The notes beneath the pieces were generated by a model. That model saw nothing but the letters and a program-made list of their open reading frames with translations, was not told the origin of the DNA and did no database searches. A stretch of DNA of 64,000 bases from Pedobacter quisquiliarum (GTDB taxonomy: Bacteria; Bacteroidota; Bacteroidia; Sphingobacteriales; Sphingobacteriaceae): NCBI RefSeq assembly GCF_014642175.1, contig NZ_BMIL01000008.1:1-64000 (forward strand). The letters run 5' to 3'. Positions 45,879 through 54,660 of the stretch are shown in pieces. Position numbers and translations under genes: made by a program. Every line of letters begins with the position of its first letter. The first letter of the stretch is position 1.

Positions 45879-47210
45879 TTACAGGTCTCCAAGGATCTGC
45901 TGCATGGCCTCCATACCTTCGTCTATTTGGCCTTTTTCTATGTGTAAGGCTGGTCGAAAGCGGATGCTCTGTTTTCCACAACCCAGAAACATCACATGGT
46001 GTTTCAATCCATCTTGAATAAACTTGTCGCGCATTTGTGTATTGGGCAGATCGAAAGCGCATAGTAGACCCTTTCCGCGTACATTACTGACCTTTTCAAA
46101 GCTGTCTGAAAAACCTTCCAGCTGCGACAATAGATATTTTCCCACTGCCGCAGCGTTGTCTACAAGCTGATCTTCTTCAATGATCTGCAGGACCTGTGTG
46201 CTGCGGACCATATCCACAAGGTTTCCACCCCAGGTAGAGTTGATCCTGGAGGAGGTGTTGAAGACATTATGTTCTACTTCATCCACCTTGTTTCCGGCAA
46301 GGATGCCGCATACCTGCATCTTTTTACCAAATACGAGAATGTCAGGCCTTGCTGCTTCAGCGTAATGCTGATGGCACCAGAACTTGCCGGTAAGGCCAAC
46401 ACCGGTTTGCACTTCGTCATAAATTAAAAAGGCTTCATGCTCATCTGCTAATTTTCGGAGTTCAATCAGGAAGTCTTCTCGCAGGTGATTATCGCCTCCT
46501 TCAGCTTGTATGGGTTCTACAATGATAGCGCATATATCGTCCTTGTGCTCGAAAAATGCCGCCTTAATTTGTCGTATGGACTGTTGTTCCGTTTCAACGG
46601 CTGTATTAAGGTTGTCGCCACTTAGGGGATAGCGCATGGTGGGTACCGTAACCCGCGGCCAGTCGAACTTGGCAAACCATTTCGTTTTTTCGACGGAGGT
46701 GTTGGTGAGGCTTAGGGTATAGCCACTTCGGCCGTGAAAGGCCCGCTCAAAGTGGAGCACCTTGGACCCTTTTTCCTTTTTGTATCCCTTTGCGAAGTTC
46801 TTTTGTACTTTCCAGTCCATAGCCACCTTTAGTGCATTTTCAACGGCAAGGGATCCACCCGCAATAAAGAAGGCATGAGGGAGGTAGTCTGGTATGCCCA
46901 CACGGGAGAAGGTGGTTAGAAACTGTGCGTATTCCTGCGTATATACGTCTGAATTGGATGGGTTGGTAAGTGCCGCATTCAGCAGGCTTCTTTTAAACGC
47001 ATCATCATTCAGCATTTTTGGATGATTATACCCCAGCGGAACGGAGGCAAAGCAGGTGAAGAAATCAAGAAGTTTTCGGTGGTGTTTGGAATCGTAGATG
47101 TAACATCCTTGACTTTTCTCCATATCGAAGGTTAGATCCAGGCCATCTGCCAGAATATGTTTACCTAAAGTTTCTGCTACTTGCTGCGGGTTAATCGATA
47201 ATTCGTACAT
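45879..47210 (-). CDS. lat: L-lysine 6-transaminase (class III aminotransferase)
   Basis: 443 aa from ATG 47210. Class III PLP aminotransferase: HAFFIAGGSLAVENALKVAMDWK (cofactor phosphate region), HFERAFHGRSGYTLSLT, IVEPIQAEGGDNHLREDFL, LIYDEVQTGVGLTGKFWCHQ and the PLP lysine in LVFGKKMQVCG. The DMEKSQGCYIYD opening and the KKMQVCG lysine context match lysine epsilon-aminotransferases rather than ornithine or acetylornithine enzymes. It makes aminoadipate semialdehyde from lysine and 2-oxoglutarate. A -33/-7 promoter lies just upstream. The assignment to lysine rests on recalled family features. Confidence 0.82.
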   Translation of the reverse strand: MYELSINPQQVAETLGKHILADGLDLTFDMEKSQGCYIYDSKHHRKLLDFFTCFASVPLGYNHPKMLNDDAFKRSLLNAALTNPSNSDVYTQEYAQFLTTFSRVGIPDYLPHAFFIAGGSLAVENALKVAMDWKVQKNFAKGYKKEKGSKVLHFERAFHGRSGYTLSLTNTSVEKTKWFAKFDWPRVTVPTMRYPLSGDNLNTAVETEQQSIRQIKAAFFEHKDDICAIIVEPIQAEGGDNHLREDFLIELRKLADEHEAFLIYDEVQTGVGLTGKFWCHQHYAEAARPDILVFGKKMQVCGILAGNKVDEVEHNVFNTSSRINSTWGGNLVDMVRSTQVLQIIEEDQLVDNAAAVGKYLLSQLEGFSDSFEKVSNVRGKGLLCAFDLPNTQMRDKFIQDGLKHHVMFLGCGKQSIRFRPALHIEKGQIDEGMEAMQQILGDL

Positions 47211-47230
47211 AGGCAAAAAGGGGGTTTTCT

Positions 47231-47261
47231 CAAATGTAACGAAAAGGGTGGGGGTATACAA
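47231..47261 (-). promoter_or_regulatory. Promoter for lat
   Basis: The minus strand has TTG (complement of 47259-47261) and TACATTTG (complement of 47231-47238) separated by 20 nt, a good Bacteroidota promoter 20 nt before the ATG. Confidence 0.6.
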
Positions 47262-47271
47262 CCTTTAAGAT

Positions 47272-47287
47272 TGTGACCAAAATCACG
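47272..47287. promoter_or_regulatory. CRP-like binding site
   Basis: TGTGA-N6-TCACG differs from the CRP consensus TGTGA-N6-TCACA only in the last base. It lies in the 169-bp divergent region between lat and the usp gene. Confidence 0.45.
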
Positions 47288-47291
47288 TTTT

Positions 47292-47305
47292 CTGATGTTA
47301 ATCAG
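47292..47305. promoter_or_regulatory. FNR-like binding site
   Basis: CTGAT-N4-ATCAG is a perfect inverted repeat with the FNR box geometry (TTGAT-N4-ATCAA), differing symmetrically in the outer base. It is 75 nt before the usp ATG, near the usual class II distance if transcription starts around 47340-47345. Confidence 0.45.
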
Positions 47306-47379
47306 CACGATAGCACTCAACAGAATTGCCGACCTTTAACTACCAGCTTAAGGGTTTTAAGCTTAAAATAGATCAGCGT

Positions 47380-48216
47380 ATGGAAACTTTATTGATAACG
47401 ACGGACCTGTCGGAAAATTCGAAGGCAGCAGTGCAATTTGCTTTGCAACTTGCAGCGCAAGGCGGGTATAAACTTGTTTTTCTCCATGTGACGGAGCTAT
47501 TAAAGCCTGTAAAGTGGAGTGAGGAATTCTATAAGAATTTCGAACAGCAGGAGCTTGACGGCTTGAAGCGGCAGCTTATGGCTTTTGTGATGGAAGTTTC
47601 TGCGGGCACAGGAAGTACGGTGATCAATCCGGAATACGTGGTTCATAATAGTTCTTCTGTTGCCGCCAATGTGGTGCATTATGCTACGCAGCATCAGATA
47701 TCGTATATCTGTTTGTCTCGAAAAGGCGGAGGTAACAGTCTGAAGCTTTTTGGCTCCATCACCGCGACCTTACTGGAGAAATCTTCAGTTCCTGTGATTG
47801 CTGTTCCAGAAGATTATGTTTCTGGCGCAGTTGAAACCATCTGCTATGCCTCGGATCTGGAACATATCGCGGCAGAATTGCAACAGGTTGGACACCTAGC
47901 AGACACGCTAAAAGCTCGGGTCTCATTGCTCCATTTTAGCAGTCCGGTAACTGGTGAAGATGCAGTAAATAAGATTGCTGTAGCGAAAGAGCAGTTAAGC
48001 TCCGTGCCGGTTGATGTCCATGTGGAGCCTATGGATTTTGAAGTCGCCTTATCCGATAGGCTGGCGCGATCCGTGGAAAACCTGAAGCCAGACCTGCTGG
48101 TGATGTTTACCCGGCAAAACAGAAGCTTCTTTGAACGCATTTTCTTGTCCAGCATTTCTGCAGAATTTGCCGCGGAAGCAAGGTTGCCGTTGCTGGTTTT
48201 TAGGAAGCAACAATAA
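47380..48216 (+). CDS. Universal stress protein, tandem UspA domains
   Basis: 278 aa from ATG 47380 (an in-frame start 54 nt upstream adds unconserved residues). Two Usp domains follow one another. The first (about 1-145) begins METLLITTDLSENSKAAVQFA and ends with a nucleotide-loop-like SRKGGGNSLKLFGSITATLLEKSSVPVIAVPE. The second (about 147-278) is degenerate and ends FFERIFLSSISAEFAAEARLPLLVF. Usp proteins bind ATP or act in stress survival and oxygen limitation. The FNR-like box upstream fits the latter. Confidence 0.88.
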   Translation: METLLITTDLSENSKAAVQFALQLAAQGGYKLVFLHVTELLKPVKWSEEFYKNFEQQELDGLKRQLMAFVMEVSAGTGSTVINPEYVVHNSSSVAANVVHYATQHQISYICLSRKGGGNSLKLFGSITATLLEKSSVPVIAVPEDYVSGAVETICYASDLEHIAAELQQVGHLADTLKARVSLLHFSSPVTGEDAVNKIAVAKEQLSSVPVDVHVEPMDFEVALSDRLARSVENLKPDLLVMFTRQNRSFFERIFLSSISAEFAAEARLPLLVFRKQQ

Positions 48217-48481
48217 GGGTTCATTTAGAAGGAGTTATATGGGTCTTTGATTGGGTAAATCCTCCCTGCACATATGATAAGTGGGTTTTTATGAATAGAC
48301 TCGTCATTGTAGGCGGTTAGGAGCTTATGTAAGGCTCGGGTAGGCGCCATTTTTCTTGCGCCTGAAGGTGCCGGTATTGCCGCTAAATTGTTAATTAATG
48401 TTAAAGCTTTTGTGAGCCGATTTCTTGTAGGTAATTTGACTACTCGAAACACTTATATACTTACAGGCAAATTCTTTGGCA

Positions 48482-51400
48482 ATGGCATATTCCCGGATTA
48501 ATAACGGTACTGGTTGGTTTTGTTTTATTGTCGCATTGATTACATACACGCTTACGCTGGAGCCGAGTGTGAGCTACTGGGACACGGGTGAATTCATTGC
48601 TGCTGCACATAAGATGCAGATTGTGCATCAGCCTGGTGCGCCGTTATTTCTGATGGTGGAGAAGTTCTTCTCTTTACTTGCCATGGGGGATGTAACCCGC
48701 GTAGCGTACTTCATGAACCTGGGTTCGGCGATTGCGAGTGCATTTACCATTCTTTTCCTGTTCTGGACGATTACCGCATTGGCTAAAAAGCTACTTGCTT
48801 TACAGCAGCAGGAACCTGAGGGCACACAATTATTGGCGATCATGGGGGCGGGACTTGTTGGCGCACTGGCATACACCTTTTCAGACAGCTTCTGGTTTTC
48901 TGCGGTAGAGGCCGAAGTGTATGCGCTGTCATCCTTGTTCACGGCCATTGTATTCTGGGCCATGCTGAAGTGGGAAGCCGTAGCCGATGATCCGGCATCT
49001 GACCGCTGGCTTTTGTTCATTGCTTACATGATGGGCTTGTCGATCGGCATACACCTGCTTAATCTGCTCACCATTCCGGCACTGGCGATGGTTTACTACT
49101 TTCGGAAAACCGCCCAGCCAAGCCGCTCCGGTATGTTTAAAGCCTTGTTTGCAGGCATACTGGTACTTGCTGTCATTCAATATGGCATTATTCAATACCT
49201 CGTTGCGATAGGTGCATACTTCGACCTTTTCTTTGTGAATACCATGGGCACCGGTTTTGGAACTGGTGTAATCATCTACGCCATTTTGCTGATCGCAGGC
49301 TTCACCTTTGGCATCCGCTACGCAATCAAAAACCGTAAGCGCTTTCTGCACCTTGGACTCTTGTCTTCAGTGCTGCTGATCTTCGGCTACTGCTCTTTTG
49401 CAATGATTGTTATCCGTGCGCAGGCGAATCCCAACCTGAACAATAACGATCCGGATAATGCCTTTTCATTTCTCGGCTACTTAAATCGGGAGCAGTATGG
49501 CGACCGGCCTTTGCTGTTCGGGCCAAACTATGACTCGCAGATCATTGAAGTGGAGGAAGCCGGACCACTCTACCGGAAAGGGGAGCACAGCTATGAAATC
49601 GCTGGCAAGAAGATGGAGTATGTCTATGATCGAACAACTTTACTCCCGCGCATGCACGGCGATCGTGGTGGTCATCCGGACTTCTACAAAGAATGGATGC
49701 GCTTTGATGATGGTCATTCACCAACGGTGATTGATAACATTGGCTTCCTTTTAAGCTACCAGGTTGGGCACATGTACTTCCGGTATCTTCTCTGGAACTT
49801 TGTGGGAAGGCAGAACGATACGCAAGGCTTCGGCAGTTATTTCGACGGCAACTGGCTGAGTGGCGTAAAGCCACTTGATGGCCTTCGACTTGGAAATCAA
49901 GACCACTTGCCTCCTTCCATCACAGAAAATAATGGGTACAACCGCTTCTATTTTCTGCCCTTTATACTCGGCCTTGTCGGGATGGTATGGCATTTTAAGC
50001 GCAACCGCCGGGATGCTGGGATCGTGGCGCTGATGTTCTTTTTCACCGGCATTGCAATCGTGCTTTATTTGAATCAAACACCATTGGAGCCCAGGGAGCG
50101 GGATTATGCTTTCACGGGATCCTTTTATGCCTACACGATTTGGATTGGACTGAGTGTGCTCGCCATCCAGCAATGGCTCTCTAAACACCTGCAGCCGAAG
50201 TTGGCTTTGTCTGCGGCGCTAACCTTGTCCTTGCTGGCTGCGCCAGTGTTGATGGCGGCGGCGGGCTGGGATGATCATGACCGCTCTGATCGTATGCTTA
50301 CCCATGATCTTTCGAGGAATTACCTGGAATCTTTAGCGCCAAATGCCATCCTGTTCACCTACGGTGACAATGATACCTATCCGCTATGGTACATTCAGGA
50401 AGTGGAAAACGTGAGGCCGGATGTGCGTCTGGTGAATTTGAGTCTCTTTGACGCAGAATGGTATATTAATGGTATGAAGCGCCCCCAAAATGCTTCGGCG
50501 CCATTGCCGATTACCATGAAGGAGGAGCAATATGCGAAAGGCACACGCGACGTCATGTATTATCAGGACTTTAAAATTGACGGACATGTAGAATTAAAGT
50601 CGATTATGGAACTACTGCTCTCGGACAATCCGGAGGATAAAGTAGAAATGCAGGACGGCAGAAGGGAAAACTTCCTGCCGACAAAGCATTTTCAGCTCCC
50701 GGTAAATAAGGCAAATGCGATGCGCAACCAGGTTGTTGAACCGCAGGATTCGACCAAGGTAGCGGATGCACTGCGTTGGACTTACAATAAGAACTTCGTT
50801 ACGAAGGGTACCCTGGCAATGTTCGATATTCTGGTGCACAACAACTGGGAGCGACCAATATATTTCACTGCCGGCATGCCGCCGGAGCAATTTAACGGAC
50901 TTAATGACTACCTATATTATGAAGGGCTCGTACTGAAACTGAAGCCGCTGAAAGCAGATACAGCCAGACAAGGGGGATTAACCAGCCCGGGGGCTTTATA
51001 CAGAAATCTGAATGATAAGTTCGTTTGGGGTAATCTGAAGCACACTGGATACATTGATACAGAATCACGGCGTCAGTTGTCAAACATGACGAACATGTTC
51101 AACAGTGGCATTGGCGGGTTGATTGCAGAAGGCAAGACTGATAAAGCCAAAGCTTTGGTTCGCAAATATTTCGAGGTGATGCCGGAGGGTATTCAAAGCA
51201 TGTACACTGCTGCGGGAAAATCGATGCTTGCTGAACATCTGTACGCGCTAAAAGACAATAAAGGCGCAGCCGACTTAATCAAGCAGGCTGCCGATTATAT
51301 CGAGCGGGAGATGATTTACGTCGCTGATGTATCAACGAGCAAAAACAGTTTCTTAGGTGGTCAGGATGTGCAGTTGGCTTTTTCATTATGGAATCAGATG

Positions 51401-51508
51401 ATTCAGGCTGCACGTGCGAATGGTGATGCAGCGCTTGCAGACGCCCTCGACCAAAGATACAAAGGTCTGGAAGAACGTTTCGCTGCGTTCTTCGCTGCAC
51501 CACAATAG
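48482..51508 (+). CDS. DUF2723 family GT-C-type membrane protein
   Basis: 1008 aa from ATG 48482 (a TTG at 48476 precedes it). The N-terminal half (about 1-580) has about a dozen membrane helices. The first exterior loop carries LTLEPSVSYWDTGEFIAAA with an Asp-Glu pair in the place where GT-C glycosyltransferases hold their catalytic acid. The C-terminal part is soluble and probably periplasmic (FTYGDNDTYPLWYIQEVENVRPDVRLVNLSLFD, later helical repeats). DUF2723 is related to human TMEM260, which has been shown to be a protein O-mannosyltransferase. A role in protein or lipid glycosylation here is inference. Monocistronic. Confidence 0.85.
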   Translation: MAYSRINNGTGWFCFIVALITYTLTLEPSVSYWDTGEFIAAAHKMQIVHQPGAPLFLMVEKFFSLLAMGDVTRVAYFMNLGSAIASAFTILFLFWTITALAKKLLALQQQEPEGTQLLAIMGAGLVGALAYTFSDSFWFSAVEAEVYALSSLFTAIVFWAMLKWEAVADDPASDRWLLFIAYMMGLSIGIHLLNLLTIPALAMVYYFRKTAQPSRSGMFKALFAGILVLAVIQYGIIQYLVAIGAYFDLFFVNTMGTGFGTGVIIYAILLIAGFTFGIRYAIKNRKRFLHLGLLSSVLLIFGYCSFAMIVIRAQANPNLNNNDPDNAFSFLGYLNREQYGDRPLLFGPNYDSQIIEVEEAGPLYRKGEHSYEIAGKKMEYVYDRTTLLPRMHGDRGGHPDFYKEWMRFDDGHSPTVIDNIGFLLSYQVGHMYFRYLLWNFVGRQNDTQGFGSYFDGNWLSGVKPLDGLRLGNQDHLPPSITENNGYNRFYFLPFILGLVGMVWHFKRNRRDAGIVALMFFFTGIAIVLYLNQTPLEPRERDYAFTGSFYAYTIWIGLSVLAIQQWLSKHLQPKLALSAALTLSLLAAPVLMAAAGWDDHDRSDRMLTHDLSRNYLESLAPNAILFTYGDNDTYPLWYIQEVENVRPDVRLVNLSLFDAEWYINGMKRPQNASAPLPITMKEEQYAKGTRDVMYYQDFKIDGHVELKSIMELLLSDNPEDKVEMQDGRRENFLPTKHFQLPVNKANAMRNQVVEPQDSTKVADALRWTYNKNFVTKGTLAMFDILVHNNWERPIYFTAGMPPEQFNGLNDYLYYEGLVLKLKPLKADTARQGGLTSPGALYRNLNDKFVWGNLKHTGYIDTESRRQLSNMTNMFNSGIGGLIAEGKTDKAKALVRKYFEVMPEGIQSMYTAAGKSMLAEHLYALKDNKGAADLIKQAADYIEREMIYVADVSTSKNSFLGGQDVQLAFSLWNQMIQAARANGDAALADALDQRYKGLEERFAAFFAAPQ

Positions 51509-51522
51509 TTTTAGATGATTGC

Positions 51523-52287
51523 TTATTTCTTACCTGTCGCCGCCCAGAATATGCCTGCATAAAGGTGGTTTAAAAACGCGGGCTCACTGAAGTTGGTGGG
51601 CACGTGACCCAATCCGGTGTAGAACGCACGGCCACCGTCAAACTCATGGTACCAGGCAATTGGGTGCATTTTGCCCATACCCTGGCCTTTGGCTCTGTCG
51701 CCCCAGTCCGCCTTTGCATCGTAGCTGCTTTCATCAACACCTAAGATGTAGTTAAGACCACTTACCTTTTCCGGGCCGTACTCGTACCATTCTTCAGTCC
51801 ACAGTTTATCATTCTGGAAGCCCTGCAAGCCAGGGAAAGTTGGATCAAGGATTTTTGTTTTCGCCGTTTGAACCGCTGGATGGATCACAAACATCCGGCC
51901 CACCAGCTTATTGTACCATGGCCAGTCGTACTCCGTATCCGCAGCACTGTGGATACCCACAAAGCCTTTTCCGGATTTGATGAATCTTTCCATGACCTGC
52001 TGTTCTTTCGCGTTGAAGATATCACCTGTGGTGTTCAGAAACACAACTGCCTGGAATTGCTTAAGGTAATCTTCTGTAAAACCGCCGGGATTTTCCATGA
52101 GCACCACATCGAAGAAGTTCCTTGTTCCAAGTTCCTGCAGTGCGAGCACGCCAGCATGGATGGATTCGTGGTGCCAGCCTTTGGTAGTGGTGACAAGTAG
52201 TACTTTGAATTGTTTTTGAGCGAAGGAAGCGGATAGGAAAATAAACTGGAGTGCTATAACGAGCAATAAAGCTTTGAAACGGTTCAT
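51523..52287 (-). CDS. ThuA-like domain protein, secreted
   Basis: 254 aa. Signal peptide MNRFKALLLVIALQFIFLSASFA, then a class I glutamine-amidotransferase-like alpha/beta domain of the ThuA group: KVLLVTTTKGWHHESIHAGVLALQ, FQAVVFLNTTGDIF, FIKSGKGFVGIHSAADTEYDWPWYNKLVG, PIAWYHEFDGGRAFYTGLGH. ThuA-type proteins are found with sugar catabolism genes, but no sugar utilisation genes are adjacent here, so the substrate is unknown. It converges on the DUF2723 gene with a 14-nt gap. Confidence 0.87.
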   Translation of the reverse strand: MNRFKALLLVIALQFIFLSASFAQKQFKVLLVTTTKGWHHESIHAGVLALQELGTRNFFDVVLMENPGGFTEDYLKQFQAVVFLNTTGDIFNAKEQQVMERFIKSGKGFVGIHSAADTEYDWPWYNKLVGRMFVIHPAVQTAKTKILDPTFPGLQGFQNDKLWTEEWYEYGPEKVSGLNYILGVDESSYDAKADWGDRAKGQGMGKMHPIAWYHEFDGGRAFYTGLGHVPTNFSEPAFLNHLYAGIFWAATGKK

Positions 52288-52335
52288 GTGGTTCGTATTT
52301 GGTTTGATGAAGATAAGGAAATGTTGTTAAAGAAG

Positions 52336-52360
52336 AAACGCGCCATTAAGCGCGTTTTTT
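52336..52360. terminator. Hairpin terminator between the small acidic gene and the ThuA-like gene
   Basis: An 8-bp stem AAACGCGC/GCGCGTTT (52336-52343 with 52350-52357) with a 6-nt loop. T-rich sequence follows on both strands (TTTTTT on plus, TTTCTTCTTT on minus). Confidence 0.7.
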
Positions 52361-52378
52361 AGAGATTCGGTATTGCTG

Positions 52379-52567
52379 CTACTCAGCATCTTGATCATCA
52401 GCTTGCTGATCATCGATTTCTTCGTCGAGCAGGGTGCCTTGGCCATCTGCATACTCCACTTCATTATCTGTATACTCCAGATCGCCATTTGGGGTGTTTG
52501 GCTTTCCTTCTGCTGGTTCATTCTGGATTTGTTGCTCCAGATCCTTTTGCTCATTTACATTTTCCAT
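52379..52567 (-). CDS. Small acidic protein of unknown function
   Basis: 62 aa, very acidic and hydrophilic, no Cys and no membrane segment (MENVNEQKDLEQQIQN, EEIDDQQADDQDAE). Composition and the ATG start suggest a real coding region, and a hairpin terminator lies just downstream of its stop. No family is recognised and it could be intrinsically disordered. An overlapping ORF in another frame (52327-52554) has an unconvincing composition and was rejected. Confidence 0.5.
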   Translation of the reverse strand: MENVNEQKDLEQQIQNEPAEGKPNTPNGDLEYTDNEVEYADGQGTLLDEEIDDQQADDQDAE

Positions 52568-52685
52568 AGTACAGGTTTTGTAGTAGAACAGGAGCGCTCA
52601 GAAATATGTTTTAAAAAATATGAGTAGAAGTGAAGACAATGGTAAGAGTGGAGGTGATGATAGTTAGGCTGCTTATTTTTATATT

Positions 52686-52847
52686 CAAGCTACTTGTTTA
52701 TGACACAAGCTATTTGACTTAAACTATCTAACGCAAACCATCTGACCAAATTATCAGAAGCAAGCTATCTGACGCAGTTACTTGTTTCTTAGGCAATCTA
52801 TCTGAAGCAAACTATCTAACGCAAGTTATCTGCCGTAAGCTACTTCT
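52686..52847. repeat. Degenerate 14-bp tandem repeat array
   Basis: About eleven adjacent copies of a unit close to CAAGCTATCTGACG (for example CAAACTATCTAACG, CAAACCATCTGACC, CAATCTATCTGAAG, CAAGTTATCTGCCG). Two longer units (with TTGTTT inserts) interrupt it. The array runs up to and slightly into the 3' end of the DinB-like gene. There are no unique spacers, so it is not CRISPR. Confidence 0.75.
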
Positions 52848-53289
52848 TTCTCACATAAGTAATGTAATCCGTGTTTATGGGATCAATGTTATGCATTCTC
52901 ATTTCTTTGGCAATCTGTGCTCTGTGATAGGTGCTGTGGTTTAACACATGCACAATAATGTCGTGCATAGGATCACTGAAGGCATCCCCGCTGGTGTTCA
53001 CATAAGAGATTACCTGCTCCAGATCCTGGTTGTTGTTCAATACGGTTTGTAGCTTTTGGACACTGCTTTGGTGCAGGCTTCTGCAATCGTGCAGGGGCAG
53101 CGTTTCCCATACACCCACCACTTGCTTTTCACCGGCAACTCTGCTCATCCAGATCGACTCGGCGTTTACGATGTGCTGTAAAAGCTTGAGCGCGGTAGGA
53201 GGTACAGTAAGTAGGGCTTCGAGCTGGTTGAAGAGGCGGTCCATAGCCCAGATTTGGTATTTCAATAAACGGTTCAATGTGCTTTCCAT
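52840..53289 (-). CDS. DinB-like (YfiT/DUF-type) four-helix protein
   Basis: 149 aa, all-helical, opening MESTLNRLLKYQIWAMDRLFNQLEAL. The metal-binding His triad of the DinB superfamily is visible: His in LLQHIVNAESIW, and His in VLNHSTYHRAQIA near the C-terminus. Members are divalent-metal proteins, some acting as thiol S-transferases (for example bacillithiol-dependent BstA); that link is only suggestive although bshB1 is encoded in the window. It lies 27 nt downstream of the ACC deaminase-like gene and is probably cotranscribed. Its 3' end abuts the 14-bp repeat array. Confidence 0.82.
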   Translation of the reverse strand: MESTLNRLLKYQIWAMDRLFNQLEALLTVPPTALKLLQHIVNAESIWMSRVAGEKQVVGVWETLPLHDCRSLHQSSVQKLQTVLNNNQDLEQVISYVNTSGDAFSDPMHDIIVHVLNHSTYHRAQIAKEMRMHNIDPINTDYITYVRKK

Positions 53290-53316
53290 GATGATCCAGA
53301 AATAACTTTAACAATA

Positions 53317-54201
53317 TTAAGTGAATAATTTTGACAACTTCTCCTGCATTCCTAAGATACCCAGTAGCCCACCAGTATGCAAAGCAACTATTTTGGCATC
53401 CTTGTCAATCTCTTGCTTTTCCGCCAGGTCATGTATAGCAAAAAACAACTTCGCCGTGTACACCGGGTCGCTTAACAGCCCATACGATGAAGCAAATTGT
53501 GCCATAAACGTTAGTAGCGCAGGTTGTGTTTTCGCATAGCCACCAAAGTGATACTCGGTATGTAAATGCAACTGCTGATCAACCTTAACGTGGGCAGACA
53601 TCTCGTCTTTGATGAATGCACCACCCTTAAGCACCGGCACTACATGTAATTCGCAGTGCAGCTGGCGTTCCAGGATCCCCTGCATTAATCCTGCTGCTGT
53701 AGTACCCGTTCCTGCAGCACAGAAAAGCAGGTCCATGTCGTCAGGCAACTCATCTATGATCTCTGCACAGCCTTTTACCGCTTCCGCAGATGCGCCGCCC
53801 TCGTCAATGAAAAAAGCAGAGGCGCTGGCACCAAAGTGTTGATCGAAAAGCACTCGCTTATCTTTATAGCTTTCACGATCTGTAAAGATCAGGTGCATGC
53901 CGTACAGCCGACAAAGCAGGAGCATCTGGTTTTCTACAGGCTCCCCGCGAACAAAGGCAGTAGATTGAAATCCTGCGCGGGCTGCGGCACTTGCAGTAGC
54001 CACCAAGTGATTTGAAAACGCGCCACCAAAAGTGACCAGGTGAGTTTTGCCTGCTTCAGCAGCGCTTTTCAATAAATACTTAAGCTTGCGCCATTTATTG
54101 CCGGAAATGTAAGGATCAATCAAATCATCGCGTTTGACGTAGAAGTTCGTCAATAATGGATGCTCAATTTTTTGCAGTGGACTGTAAACCTGGTCAAACA
54201 T
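53317..54201 (-). CDS. 1-aminocyclopropane-1-carboxylate deaminase / D-cysteine desulfhydrase family PLP enzyme
   Basis: 294 aa, fold type II PLP enzyme. The PLP lysine is in ISGNKWRKLKYLL. It also has TFGGAFSNHLVATASAAARAG, AAGTGTTAAGLMQG (phosphate-binding loop) and LHTGGLLGI near the C-terminus. Either D-cysteine desulfhydrase or ACC deaminase activity is possible; sequence alone does not settle it. A -7-like TAnnTTTA element (complement of 54206-54213) lies 4 nt before the ATG. Confidence 0.85.
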   Translation of the reverse strand: MFDQVYSPLQKIEHPLLTNFYVKRDDLIDPYISGNKWRKLKYLLKSAAEAGKTHLVTFGGAFSNHLVATASAAARAGFQSTAFVRGEPVENQMLLLCRLYGMHLIFTDRESYKDKRVLFDQHFGASASAFFIDEGGASAEAVKGCAEIIDELPDDMDLLFCAAGTGTTAAGLMQGILERQLHCELHVVPVLKGGAFIKDEMSAHVKVDQQLHLHTEYHFGGYAKTQPALLTFMAQFASSYGLLSDPVYTAKLFFAIHDLAEKQEIDKDAKIVALHTGGLLGILGMQEKLSKLFT

Positions 54202-54660
54202 GACGTAAAGATAATTCCTGGAGGGGTTTTCCCGTAGCTATCCGTTAAATTGAGCTGCAGGTTAGCTACTGCTCTTTGCTGCCGGGCTTATTATGAAATT
54301 GGAGCGTCTAACTGAAGCAACTGCTTTTTACTGCAAAGCTAATCGTAAGTTCAATTTCATTCGCAGGTTCATTCCAGATACGCGCTTACCGCAGGCTTGT
54401 TGTAAAAGCAAATAGGTGGGCTTATTAAAGCCACCGCTCTCGCTGCCGGCCTGTTGTAAAGCAAAGGTGGTTCTTATTTAAGCAACTGCTCTTCCGTAGG
54501 CTTGTTGTAAAGGCAAACAGGTGGTCTAGCTGAAGCAACTACTTCTTACCGCCAAGCTAATCGTATCTCCATATCAATTCAAACGCCTTTATCCAGCTTT
54601 AATCTACACAAACGAATCATCTGGCTTGTTTTCTTTTACAGGAATGTAATTCTTAAAGTT
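54202..54660. other. Long intergenic region holding a degenerate tandem array
   Basis: About 460 nt without a credible gene between the ACC-deaminase-like gene and rluD. Most of it is the repeat array at 54281-54570. No tRNA or RNA motif was recognised. Confidence 0.6.
54281..54570. repeat. Degenerate ~50-57-bp tandem repeat array
   Basis: Units begin near 54281, 54331, 54389, 54446, 54494 and 54549 and share CCGnAGGCTTGTTGTAAA, GCAAAnAGGTGG and a GAAGCAACTnCTT segment in order, with variable spacing. Unit three to five are the most alike. The array has no open frame throughout. Spacing and degeneracy argue against CRISPR. Confidence 0.65.

Noticed and set aside
48342..48363. AGGCGC...GCGCCT hairpin as terminator of the usp gene
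   Set aside because: The stem is only 6 bp with a 10-nt loop and no T run, and it is over 120 nt past the stop.
48225..48452. 75-aa minus-strand ORF upstream of the DUF2723 gene
   Set aside because: Composition is not protein-like, no promoter or homologue pattern is seen, and it lies in a plain intergenic region.
52686..54570. CRISPR array
   Set aside because: The repeats at 52686-52847 and 54281-54570 are contiguous and degenerate, with no unique spacers of constant length and no cas genes.
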